The notes under the pieces: generated by a model
Told to the model about the DNA's origin: nothing
The model's database searches: none
Seen by the model: only the letters and a program-made list of their open reading frames with translations
In this document: piece by piece, positions 18,197 to 25,585 of the stretch
Layout: each line of letters opens with the position of its first letter
Numbering within the stretch: the first letter of the stretch is position 1
Program-made: the position numbers and the translations under genes
Source of the DNA: JBFMFR01 sp040752025
GTDB taxonomy: Bacteria; Chloroflexota; Anaerolineae; Anaerolineales; UBA4823
Direction: 5' to 3'
Assembly (NCBI GenBank): GCA_040752025.1
Contig: JBFMFR010000029.1
Location: 21,143 to 85,142, forward strand
DNA length: 64,000 bases

Positions 18197-18230
18197 AAAC
18201 GCCCCCTGATTGGAGGCGTTTTCTTGTTTT
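18197..18230 (+). terminator. Rho-independent terminator of the FmdB-type gene
   Basis: Hairpin with arms AAACGCC and GGCGTTT (18198-18204 and 18215-18221) followed by a T-rich run (TTTCTTGTTTT). Confidence 0.75.
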
Positions 18231-18320
18231 AAGGGTAAAATATCTCCACAACAAACATCACACCCCGAATGGAGATTTTACAAGTTAATCTCGGGGGAAA
18301 GTCCAAGGGTGAGGTTTCCC

Positions 18321-20921
18321 ATGGATGTAGAAAAACAAAAAGCATTGCAAAAGGCCAGGGACCATTTGCGGGCGGGGGAAAAGCCGCCGGCGCGGGCGAT
18401 CCTGGTGCAGTTCGTCAAACAGGACCAACAGGTGGAGGCGGCCTGGTATCTGCTGGGCTTCGCGCTCGAAGACCCCAAGCAGCAGGCTTATGCCTTCCAG
18501 CAGGTGCTGCGCATCAACCCCGGCAACCAGAAGGCCCGCGTGCGCTTACAGGCCCTGTCCGCCCCTGGCAGGGCGGACACGCCCGCGACTGCGCCGGTCG
18601 AGCCGCCCAGGCCGCGCCAGCCCGAGCCCCAGGCCCTGCTAAAGGCGGTAGAAAAAGAGCTACCTGAGCCGCCCAGGTCTGCTGCCGGCGTTCCCGGCAG
18701 CGCGGTTGCCGCCAGGCCCGGCAAGCAGGTGTCCAAGAAGCAAAAGGCGGCGAGTCAACCCGCACCGGCGAAAGCAGAGACGAAGGCAAAACCCCGGCGG
18801 CGCGGCCGCATCTCGCCCGGCCTGCTGCTGGCAGTTGGGGGGCTGCTGGTGGTCCTGCTGGTTGGGGGCGGGCTGGGGCTTTACTGGCTGGTGAGCCAGG
18901 GGGCCCTGGGCCAGATCGTCCCGCTGCAGACCGCGACCGTGGTAGCGCAGGCCAGCACGGCGCCCCCGACTCTCACCGCCACCGCGACTCCGGTGCTCCC
19001 CACGCCTACTCCCAGCGCTACATCTACCGCCAGCGCCACGCCTACCCAGGCCGCGGATGTGATCGAATTCAGGCCCGGGGAATGCCGCTTCGCTATAACC
19101 ATCCAGGCGGATATCGAATGCGGCTCCGTACTGGTACCCGAGCGGCGGGACGGCCAGTTGTCCGGGCGTGTGCACCTGGCCGTAGCGATCTTCCACAGCC
19201 TGAGCCAGACGCCGAAGCCCGACCCGGTGATCTACCTGCACGGTGGGCCAGGCGGTGCCACCCTGCAATCCATCGCTCATGTAGAACAAAGCTTCATCCT
19301 GCCCCTGTTGGAGGAGCGCGATTTGATCGTTTTCGACCAGCGCGGTGTGGGATACTCCCAGCCTTCCCTGGACTGCCCGGATGTATGGGCGCTGTACCGG
19401 CAAGATTTGTATGGCAGCCTGGCGCAGTTCAATACAGCAGACCTGTATGAAAAGGCTTTCCAGGAGTGCCGCGACCGGTTGGTCTATTCCGGCGTGGATA
19501 TCGAGCACTATACCACGGCCAACAGCGCCGCAGACGTGCGCGATATCGCCCGGGCCCTGGGGTACGAACAGGTCAATTTGTACGGTGTCTCCTACGGCAC
19601 GAACCTGGCCCTGAGCGTGATGCGCGACTATCCCGAGATCGTGCGCAGCGCGGTGCTGGATTCGGTGCTGCCGCTGGAGGTCAAGTCGTATAATGACCAG
19701 GCCGCCAACGCCGCGGAGGCGCTGCAAACCCTGTTCGCCGGCTGCGCGGCCGACCCGCTCTGCCAGGAAGCCTATCCGGACCTGGAAAAGGTCTTCTACG
19801 AACTGGTGGATCGGATGGAAGCCGAACCGCTCGAGGTCCCGGTGACCGACCCGGCCAGCGGGCTGACCCACAACCTCCAGGTCAGTGGGAACGGTCTGAT
19901 CAATGCCGTGATCTGGGGGCTGCACGCGGGAGACGGCATCCCGGCGATGCCCAAGGGCATCTATGACCTGGCCGAGGGAGATCCCTGGTACCTGTCCCAG
20001 ATCAAAGCTGTGCAAGCAGGCTACCTGAACAGCATCAGCATCGGTGTGATGGCCTCGATCAACTGCCACGAGCAGGTTTATGCCACCACGCCGCAGGAGC
20101 TGGAAGCCGACCTGGAGGCCGAGCCGCGCTTCGCCGCCTATGCCCGCTCGGCCATGTTCGGCGGCGTGGAGAGCCTGTTCGCCATCTGCAGCCGGTGGAA
20201 GGTGCTGCCCTTCGACCCGGCCAGCAAACAGGCCTTGAAGAGCGACATCCCTGCCCTGATCCTGGCCGGGGAATACGACCCCACCACGCCGCTGCATTAC
20301 GGGCGCCAGGTGCACGAGAACCTGAGCCACAGCTACCTGGTGGCGTTCGCCGGGCAGGGCCACGCGCCCACGTGGAGCCCGGAAGTCCAGTGTGCCACGC
20401 AGATTGCGTTGGACTTTTTGAATACCCCCTCGCGGGCCCCTGACAGCGCTTGCGCCAAGCCGCCGGGCGGCATGCACTTCGCGGTGGCCTACACCGGCAA
20501 AGCCGGGACGCGCTTCGAAACTTTCTACAACGACCAATATGGCCTGAGCGGAGTGATCCCCAGCGGTTGGCGCTCCATCGGGTCCGGCTTTTACAACCGC
20601 CTCAAGACGGATGCGGACCCCACACAGGTTGGCCTGCAAAGCTCTGCGGTGAGCATTCCGGAGTGGTTGGACTGGCTGACCGTGAAGTTCCAGAACGTCG
20701 GCCTGGACGCCGCGCCCAAGGCAGCCGGCGAACACGAAGCCAACGGCAGCACCTGGGAGCTGTACACCTCGACCTTTCGAGGCAACCCGGTCGACCTGGC
20801 CTTTACGCAGGTCGAAGGCCAGACGATCCTGGTAGCGATGCTGAGTCCGAAAAGCGAGCACACGGCCCTGTACCAGAATATTTTCCTGGAATTGGTAGAA
20901 CGGGTGAGGTGGGTGGAATAG
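18321..20921 (+). CDS. Membrane-anchored alpha/beta hydrolase (peptidase S33, tripeptidyl aminopeptidase-like)
   Basis: 866 residues. A short TPR-like N-terminus (residues 1-75), a Pro/Ala/Lys-rich spacer, one membrane helix (~167-192), a Thr/Pro linker (~205-250), then a hydrolase domain. Its oxyanion motif is HGGPGG and the catalytic triad is readable as Ser424 (GVSYG), Asp653 (AGEYDPTTP) and His681 (GQGHA), with the TAP-like C-terminal region of the S33 family. These enzymes remove N-terminal peptides or act as esterases. About 180 residues after the triad form an extra domain I do not recognise. The ATG at 18321 has a GAGGT site; the open frame before it runs through the upstream terminator. 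Confidence 0.88.
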   Translation: MDVEKQKALQKARDHLRAGEKPPARAILVQFVKQDQQVEAAWYLLGFALEDPKQQAYAFQQVLRINPGNQKARVRLQALSAPGRADTPATAPVEPPRPRQPEPQALLKAVEKELPEPPRSAAGVPGSAVAARPGKQVSKKQKAASQPAPAKAETKAKPRRRGRISPGLLLAVGGLLVVLLVGGGLGLYWLVSQGALGQIVPLQTATVVAQASTAPPTLTATATPVLPTPTPSATSTASATPTQAADVIEFRPGECRFAITIQADIECGSVLVPERRDGQLSGRVHLAVAIFHSLSQTPKPDPVIYLHGGPGGATLQSIAHVEQSFILPLLEERDLIVFDQRGVGYSQPSLDCPDVWALYRQDLYGSLAQFNTADLYEKAFQECRDRLVYSGVDIEHYTTANSAADVRDIARALGYEQVNLYGVSYGTNLALSVMRDYPEIVRSAVLDSVLPLEVKSYNDQAANAAEALQTLFAGCAADPLCQEAYPDLEKVFYELVDRMEAEPLEVPVTDPASGLTHNLQVSGNGLINAVIWGLHAGDGIPAMPKGIYDLAEGDPWYLSQIKAVQAGYLNSISIGVMASINCHEQVYATTPQELEADLEAEPRFAAYARSAMFGGVESLFAICSRWKVLPFDPASKQALKSDIPALILAGEYDPTTPLHYGRQVHENLSHSYLVAFAGQGHAPTWSPEVQCATQIALDFLNTPSRAPDSACAKPPGGMHFAVAYTGKAGTRFETFYNDQYGLSGVIPSGWRSIGSGFYNRLKTDADPTQVGLQSSAVSIPEWLDWLTVKFQNVGLDAAPKAAGEHEANGSTWELYTSTFRGNPVDLAFTQVEGQTILVAMLSPKSEHTALYQNIFLELVERVRWVE

Positions 20922-20937
20922 ATGGTATGTCAGTCAG

Positions 20938-20996
20938 CCATCCACGAATGGGACCACGAATAAACGAATTTTCCTGGCGCGACCATTCGTGGATGG
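20938..20996. repeat. Palindromic intergenic element
   Basis: A perfect 14-bp inverted repeat (CCATCCACGAATGG at 20938-20951, its reverse complement at 20983-20996) separated by 31 bp that include CGAATAAACGAAT. The same 13-mer CGAATAAACGAAT occurs at about 4345-4357 inside the ABC transporter gene. It looks like a member of a dispersed palindromic repeat family. There is no T tract, so it is not a standard terminator. Confidence 0.7.
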
Positions 20997-21009
20997 GTGT
21001 TCGGCCTCG

Positions 21010-21192
21010 CTACAATATCATTCCCAACAAATCGGCGAGATACTGCGCCGGAGAGCGCCTGGCATGGCGAGCAGGCGCGTGACGGCAGCCCAGGTTGGTT
21101 TCCAACAGTTCGCGGAATTTGTCTGTCCGCTCGGAGGCGGCCAGCGCCTGGCGGCGGGAACGCTCCTGTTGCAGCAGATCGTCCAGTTTCAT
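21010..21192 (-). CDS. Possible small helical protein of 60 residues
   Basis: An ATG-initiated frame (MKLDDLLQQERSRRQALAAS...) with helix-like composition, antisense to nothing known, divergent from the Trypco1-type gene. No Shine-Dalgarno sequence is visible upstream, and the shared intergenic region is only ~80 bp. I do not recognise it. It fills most of the otherwise empty 20922-21271 gap. It could be a real partner of the conflict module or a chance frame in GC-rich DNA. Confidence 0.3.
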   Translation of the reverse strand: MKLDDLLQQERSRRQALAASERTDKFRELLETNLGCRHAPARHARRSPAQYLADLLGMIL

Positions 21193-21204
21193 GAGAGGCG
21201 TTTC

Positions 21205-21234
21205 TTGTGCAGCAGGGGATTTTTGTTGTAAAAT
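21205..21234 (+). promoter_or_regulatory. Candidate promoter of the Trypco1 / nSTAND module
   Basis: TTGTGC (21205-21210), 18-bp spacer, TAAAAT (21229-21234); the ATG at 21272 follows with AGGAGG at 21257-21262. Confidence 0.5.
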
Positions 21235-21271
21235 CAAGAGCAGGTTGATGGTGATAGGAGGAGAAAGTTCT

Positions 21272-21679
21272 ATGCCAACGTTCATCGAATACGAATTGGA
21301 TGATGGCGCCACGGTGCTGATCGAAGCGCCCACGGTGGAGGTGGGCGGGATCGTACCGGCGTCGCGCGGCGCGGATGGCAGCGTGATCGTCAAGGCCGGG
21401 CAGAAGTTCGGCGAGGCGCTGGAGGGGGTGGTGGGGCAGGCGCGCGCCCTGCGCGAAAGGCTGGACGCGCTGCGGGCGGACGAGGTGGAGGTGAGCTTCG
21501 GATTGAAGGCGATTGGTGAGGTGAACGGATTCGCCGTGGGCAAGGCCGGGGTGGAGGCGAACTATACGGTGACGCTGAAATGGCAGAACAAGGCGGAGAC
21601 GGAGATGGAGCGGCGCGTGAAGCGGGCGCAGCGGCGCGGGAGGATGAGGCGCGGTAAACGGATTATGGGAACGGATTGA
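21272..21679 (+). CDS. Trypsin-co-occurring (Trypco1, CU044_2847-type) domain protein
   Basis: 135 residues. The first ~105 (MPTFIEYELDDGATVLIEAP...EVEVSFGLKAIGEVNGFAVGKAGVEANYTVTLKW) fit the small beta-rich Trypco1 domain, known from gene neighbourhoods with trypsin-like peptidases and nSTAND NTPases. The last ~28 residues are strongly basic (RRVKRAQRRGRMRRGKR). In such systems the domain is thought to be a ligand- or peptidase-interacting module; its biochemical role is not established. A strong AGGAGG ribosome site fixes the ATG. The trypsin-nSTAND-FGE gene follows 112 bp downstream on the same strand, which supports the call. Confidence 0.75.
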   Translation: MPTFIEYELDDGATVLIEAPTVEVGGIVPASRGADGSVIVKAGQKFGEALEGVVGQARALRERLDALRADEVEVSFGLKAIGEVNGFAVGKAGVEANYTVTLKWQNKAETEMERRVKRAQRRGRMRRGKRIMGTD

Positions 21680-21702
21680 ACGGATTGGGTGATGGATGAG
21701 AG

Positions 21703-21732
21703 AGTGCGCTTGGAGCGCGCTTGGGGTAGCAG
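21703..21732. repeat. Short hairpin repeat related to the downstream repeat block
   Basis: AGTGCGCTTGGAGCGCGCTT followed by GGGGTAGCAG is a diverged relative of AGTGCGCTTCAGCGCACTTG found twice at ~25060 and ~25380. It lies just upstream of the nSTAND gene, so the gene is bracketed by related repeats. Confidence 0.55.
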
Positions 21733-21791
21733 CGCTCGGCGAATGGGATGGAAGCGAGCGTGGATGGGTTTGATGCATAGAGGAGGTGGGC

Positions 21792-24557
21792 ATGCCGCAG
21801 GCGTTGGAGAATAGCATCGTATGCATCCTGGACGGGCGCGGGGCGCCGTGCGGGGTGGGCTTCCTGGTGGGCGAGCGCCGGGCGCTGACCTGCGCCCACG
21901 TGGCCGTCGCGGCCGGGGCGCAGGCGCTGGGCGAGGAGGTACGGCTGGATTTTCCGCTGCTGGCGGGGCGGCCGGCGCTGCGGGGGAGGCTGGTGGTGTG
22001 CGACGAGGCGGCAGACGTGGCCGGGCTGGAGCTGCTGGGCGAGCTGCCCGGCGCGGCCCGCGCCGTGCGCCTGGTGCGGGCCGAGGAGCTGTGGGGGCAC
22101 GCTTTCCGGGCCTTCGGCTTCCCGGCCGGCTACGACCACGGGGTGTGGGCCTCCGGGCGCATCCTGGAGCGCGACGCCCACGGCTGGCTGCAAGTCGAAG
22201 ATGTCAAGACCACCGGCTACGCCGTGCAGGCCGGTTTCAGCGGCGGGCCGCTGTGGGACGAGGCCCTGGATGGCGTGGCCGGCATGCTGGCGGCGGCGGA
22301 CAACCGCCCCGGTGTGCGGGCGGCCTACGGGCTGCCCGCCGCGGCTCTGCTGGAGGCCTGGCCGGCGCTGGGCCAGGCGGCCATCCCGGCCTGCCCTTAC
22401 CGCGGGTTGTTCGCTTTCCGCGAGGCCGACGCCGGGCTGTTCTTCGGGCGGGAGGCCTTCGTGGAGCGCCTGGCGGCGGCCGTGGCGCGGCGCGCCCTGG
22501 CGGCGGTGATCGGGCCGTCGGGCAGCGGCAAGTCGTCGGTGGTCTTCGCCGGGCTGCTGCCGCGCCTGCGGGCCCTCACCCCCTCTCCCGCGGGGCGAGG
22601 GGAGCATGGTTCGTGGGTGATCGTAGATTTCCGCCCTGGGCGGCAGCCGTACGAGGCGCTGGCGCGGGCGCTGCTGCCCTGCCTGGAAACCGGGCTGAGC
22701 GAGACCGGGCGGCTGGTGGAGCTGCGCCGGCTGGCGGGGGCCTTGCAGGCCGGCCAGGTGCGCCTGTCGGACGTGGTGGGGCGCGTGCTGGAGAAATGCC
22801 AGCCGGGCGGGCGGCTGCTGCTGGTGGCCGACCAGTTCGAGGAGCTGTACACGCTGGGCAGCGAGCCGGCGGCGCAGCGCGCCTTCGTGGAGACCTTGTT
22901 GGAAGCGGCGGAGCAGGCGGCCGATTTCTGCCTGCTGCTGACCCTGCGGGCGGATTTCCTCGGCCAGGCGCTGGCGCTGCGCTCCTTCGCCGACGCCCTG
23001 CAAGACGCCGACCTCAAGCTGGGGCCGATGAACGCCGGCGAGCTGCGCCGGGCGATCGAGCTGCCCGCCCAGGAGCGCGGCGTGGCCTTCGAGAGCGGGC
23101 TGGTGGGGCGCATCCTGGGGGAGATGAGCGGCGGGCCGGGCGACCTGCCCCTGCTGGAGTTCGCCCTGACCCTGCTGTGGCAGCGCCAGCAGGACGGGCG
23201 CCTGGCGCACGCCGCTTACGAGGCGGTGGGGGGCGTGCAGGGGGCGCTGGCGGGCTACGCCGACCAGGCCTTCGAGCGGCTGGAATCCCCGGAGCAGGCC
23301 CAGGCCCGGCGGGTGTTCACGCAACTGGTGCAGCCCGGGCTGGGCACGGAGGACACCCGCCGCCTGGCCTCGCGGGCCGAGCTGGGCGAAGACGCCTGGG
23401 GGCTGGTGGTGCGCCTGGCGGACGCCCGCCTGGTGGTGACCGACCAGGCGGCGGGCGGCGAGCAGGTGGCCGAGGTGGCCCACGAGGCCCTGATCCGCGA
23501 TTGGGGCCGGCTGCGCGGTTGGATGGAGGCCGACCGGGCCTTTCGCGACTGGCAGGAGCGCCTGCGGGCGGCGCGGCGCCAGTGGCAGGGCAGCCGGCAG
23601 GACGCCGGCGCCTTGCTGCGCGGCGGGCCGCTGGCCGAGGCCGAGGACTGGCTGGAGCAGCGCCGGGAGGAGGTCGGCGAGGGGGAGCGGGCCTACATCC
23701 AGGAGAGCCTGGCGCAGCGGGGGCGCGAGCGCCGCGCCGAGCGGCGGCGCTGGTGGAGCGTGGCGGGCAGCCTGGGGCTGGCGCTGGTGATCGTGGCGGT
23801 GGCGCTGACGCTGGCGGGGACGGGGCAGATGAGTCAGTTGGTAAACCACCCGCGGCTTCGCCCACCTATCCCAGAAAGGGATTGGGCCTTTATCCCGGCA
23901 GGGGAGTTCTGGATGGGCTGCGACGAGAGCAACCCGAACGAGAGCTGTCAGGATGAAGAACTGCCGCGCCACCCGGTTTACCTGGACGCCTACCAGGTCA
24001 TGCGCTACGAGGTGACCAACCGGCAGTACCAGCAGTGTGTGAGCAACGGGAAATGCATGTTGAGGGTCTCGCAGGGTGACGAGAACTACCCGGTGGTCAA
24101 CGTGAGCTGGCAGGATGCCGTAACCTTCTGCGCCTGGGCCGGGGCGCGCCTGCCAAGCGAGGCGGAATGGGAGAAGGCCGCCCGCGGCGGGTTGGAGGGC
24201 CGGCGGTACCCGTGGGGGGACGAAGCCCCCACCTGCGAAACCGGGGCGGTGAATGGGGCCCAGTATGGTGGCTGTGATGGGAGTACGGTCCCGGTGGGCA
24301 GCTTCCAGCCCAACGGCTACGGGCTGTACGACATGGCCGGCAACGTGTGGGAGTGGGTGCAGGACTGGTACCTGGAGACCTACTACAGCAGTTCGCCGCG
24401 GGATAATCCAACCGGTCCGGCCTCGGGCAAGTACCGCGTGCTGCGGGGCGGCTCGTGGTACAACTATGAGAGGTCCCCGCGAGCGGCGTATCGTTACAGG
24501 AGCGCTCCCGCCGATTCCGGCAATAATGTTGGCTTCCGCTGCGTCCGCTTGAGGTGA
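21792..24557 (+). CDS. Trypsin-like peptidase / nSTAND ATPase / FGE-sulfatase fusion protein
   Basis: 921 residues. Residues 1-195 are a trypsin-like protease with a readable triad: His36 (TCAHVAV), Asp75 (ADVAGLELL) and Ser150 (AGFSGGPLW). Residues ~200-640 form a STAND-type NTPase of the nSTAND1 kind: lead-in CPYRGLFAFREADAGLFFGRE, Walker A GPSGSGKSS (241-249), Walker B RLLLVADQFEELYT (341-354) and sensor-like RADF. One membrane helix (~655-675) separates this from a C-terminal formylglycine-generating-enzyme/sulfatase-modifying-like domain (~698-921, FIPAGEFWMGC...GGSWYN...GFRCVR). Such fusions are proposed ligand-triggered conflict proteins. AGGAGGTG precedes the ATG; the GTG at 21786 lies inside that site. 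ALTPSPAGRGE (261-271) is encoded by a palindromic repeat. Confidence 0.9.
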   Translation: MPQALENSIVCILDGRGAPCGVGFLVGERRALTCAHVAVAAGAQALGEEVRLDFPLLAGRPALRGRLVVCDEAADVAGLELLGELPGAARAVRLVRAEELWGHAFRAFGFPAGYDHGVWASGRILERDAHGWLQVEDVKTTGYAVQAGFSGGPLWDEALDGVAGMLAAADNRPGVRAAYGLPAAALLEAWPALGQAAIPACPYRGLFAFREADAGLFFGREAFVERLAAAVARRALAAVIGPSGSGKSSVVFAGLLPRLRALTPSPAGRGEHGSWVIVDFRPGRQPYEALARALLPCLETGLSETGRLVELRRLAGALQAGQVRLSDVVGRVLEKCQPGGRLLLVADQFEELYTLGSEPAAQRAFVETLLEAAEQAADFCLLLTLRADFLGQALALRSFADALQDADLKLGPMNAGELRRAIELPAQERGVAFESGLVGRILGEMSGGPGDLPLLEFALTLLWQRQQDGRLAHAAYEAVGGVQGALAGYADQAFERLESPEQAQARRVFTQLVQPGLGTEDTRRLASRAELGEDAWGLVVRLADARLVVTDQAAGGEQVAEVAHEALIRDWGRLRGWMEADRAFRDWQERLRAARRQWQGSRQDAGALLRGGPLAEAEDWLEQRREEVGEGERAYIQESLAQRGRERRAERRRWWSVAGSLGLALVIVAVALTLAGTGQMSQLVNHPRLRPPIPERDWAFIPAGEFWMGCDESNPNESCQDEELPRHPVYLDAYQVMRYEVTNRQYQQCVSNGKCMLRVSQGDENYPVVNVSWQDAVTFCAWAGARLPSEAEWEKAARGGLEGRRYPWGDEAPTCETGAVNGAQYGGCDGSTVPVGSFQPNGYGLYDMAGNVWEWVQDWYLETYYSSSPRDNPTGPASGKYRVLRGGSWYNYERSPRAAYRYRSAPADSGNNVGFRCVRLR

Positions 24558-24772
24558 TTCTGGAATGCTGGATGCTGTTGTCCCGTTTTTCTGGAACGGG
24601 GGGTGTGGGGGGACTCCCCCACAGGGTGTGTTGGGCAGGGGTGCGTGAGTAGGCGCTGCGCCGGCCTGTGGCCGCGCCTTTTTGCGACCGCGTTGTTCAT
24701 CATGCCCTGATCAATGTGATCGGGTTGGCATAACCGTAGGGGCGGGTCTGCCCGTTCTGGCAAATCCACCTG
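24558..24772. other. Non-coding spacer with hairpins after the nSTAND gene
   Basis: No credible gene. It holds a CCCGTT/AACGGG hairpin (24582-24600) and a perfect TGTGGGGG/CCCCCACA hairpin (24604-24623) that may end the nSTAND transcript, although neither has a T tract. A GTAGGGGCGGG..CCCG palindrome near 24735-24753 resembles the repeat at 36099 and 37326. Confidence 0.6.
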
Positions 24773-25098
24773 CCTGACAACCATCTCATCTGCCCCGCGG
24801 CGCGCTTCAACCAACTCGACCCGCCCTGGCTGCCGTCGGCGGGCGCGCAAATGCTGGGGCACGTGCGCATTGCCCGGCGATGCAACCGGCGGGCAATGCG
24901 CCCGTCTGGGAATTGGACGTCCGGGAATGCAGCCCGCCGGCCAACGGCCAGGCCAACGGCCAGCCAACGGCCGGCCAACGGCCAGGAATGAATTCCCGGC
25001 CTGCCACGCAAAACGCGCTGAAGCGCGTTGAAGAATGATGCCCGGGGAGTGCGCTTCAGCGCACTTGGGGTATCAGGCTGGGATTTGGAATCCCAGCC
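24773..25098. repeat. Long direct repeat, copy 1 (326 bp)
   Basis: First copy of a tandem pair. Within it: a run of GGCCAACGGCCA units (~24938-24985), an AACGCGCT-AAGCGCGTT hairpin, a perfect AGTGCGCT/AGCGCACT hairpin and a perfect GGCTGGGATT/AATCCCAGCC hairpin at the right end. It is almost identical to copy 2, with a few substitutions and one extra ~11-bp GCCAACGGCCG unit. Open frames run through it on both strands but no protein family is recognisable. Confidence 0.85.
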
Positions 25099-25116
25099 GA
25101 TGATGGCGTGCGTGCG

Positions 25117-25431
25117 CCTGACAACCATCCCATCTGCCCCGCGGCGCGCCTCAACCAACTCGACCCGCCCTGGCTGCCGTCGGCGGGCGCGCAAATGCTG
25201 GGGTACGTGCGCATTGCCCGGCGATGCAACCGGCGGGGAATGCGGCCGCCTGGGAATTGGATGTCCGGGAATGCAGCCCGCCGGCCAACGGCCGGGCCAA
25301 CGGCCAGCCAACGGCCAGGAATGAATTCCCGGCCTGCCACGCAAAACGCGCTGAAGCGCGTTGAAGAATGATGCCCGGGGAGTGCGCTTCAGCGCACTTG
25401 GGGTATCAGGCTGGGATTTGGAATCCCAGCC
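25117..25431. repeat. Long direct repeat, copy 2 (315 bp)
   Basis: Second copy, 18 bp after the first, in the same orientation and with the same ordered hairpins. It lacks one GGCCAACGG unit. It ends 10 bp before the -35 box of the molybdenum hydroxylase promoter. Recent duplication or recombination between copies is likely. Confidence 0.85.
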
Positions 25432-25441
25432 CTCGTTTCGT

Positions 25442-25471
25442 TTGATCCAGGCGTGAATTTCATGTTAAAAT
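25442..25471 (+). promoter_or_regulatory. Promoter of the molybdenum hydroxylase / F420 gene run
   Basis: TTGATC (25442-25447), 18-bp spacer, TAAAAT (25466-25471). Transcription would start near 25478, giving a leader of ~108 nt. Confidence 0.65.
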
Positions 25472-25473
25472 AC

Positions 25474-25585
25474 ACCCGTACTGGGTCGGTGGTCGCGGCA
25501 GCTTGAACTTGCTGCGGCGTCGGGTTGTGCGCCCGTCGAAAAGTGCCTCCGTTCTGAATCCTTTAGAAAGGTCTCTCGCCGATCC
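25474..25585 (+). promoter_or_regulatory. Structured 5' leader, candidate riboswitch or attenuator
   Basis: Four short hairpins can be drawn: ACCC/GGGT (25474-25486), GCAGC/GCTGC with an 8-nt loop (25498-25515), CGGG/CCCG (25521-25535) and CCTT-TAGA-AAGG (25560-25571). The last one contains the only ribosome-site-like sequence (AAAGG) before the ATG at 25586, so folding could block translation. A GTGCCTCCG segment lies between. A molybdenum-cofactor-type riboswitch is an attractive guess because a Mo enzyme follows, but I cannot confirm the consensus by eye. Confidence 0.35.

Noticed and set aside
18660..20861. 733-residue minus-strand frame opposite the alpha/beta hydrolase gene
   Set aside because: Antisense of a protein with a full catalytic triad; composition is the mirror of the plus-strand codons and no motif is present.
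20930..21826. 298-residue minus-strand frame spanning the Trypco1 region
   Set aside because: It crosses the palindrome, the module promoter and the Trypco1 gene. Only the short frame at 21010-21192 within this area is kept, as a weak candidate in a different reading frame.
21663..23972. 769-residue minus-strand frame opposite the nSTAND gene
   Set aside because: Antisense shadow; Gln/Pro/Arg-rich composition with no ribosome site or motif.
24700..25344. Open frames in the direct repeats (both strands)
   Set aside because: They simply read through duplicated GGCCAACGG units and hairpins; no protein family is recognised, and the frames end or shift at the repeat unit difference.
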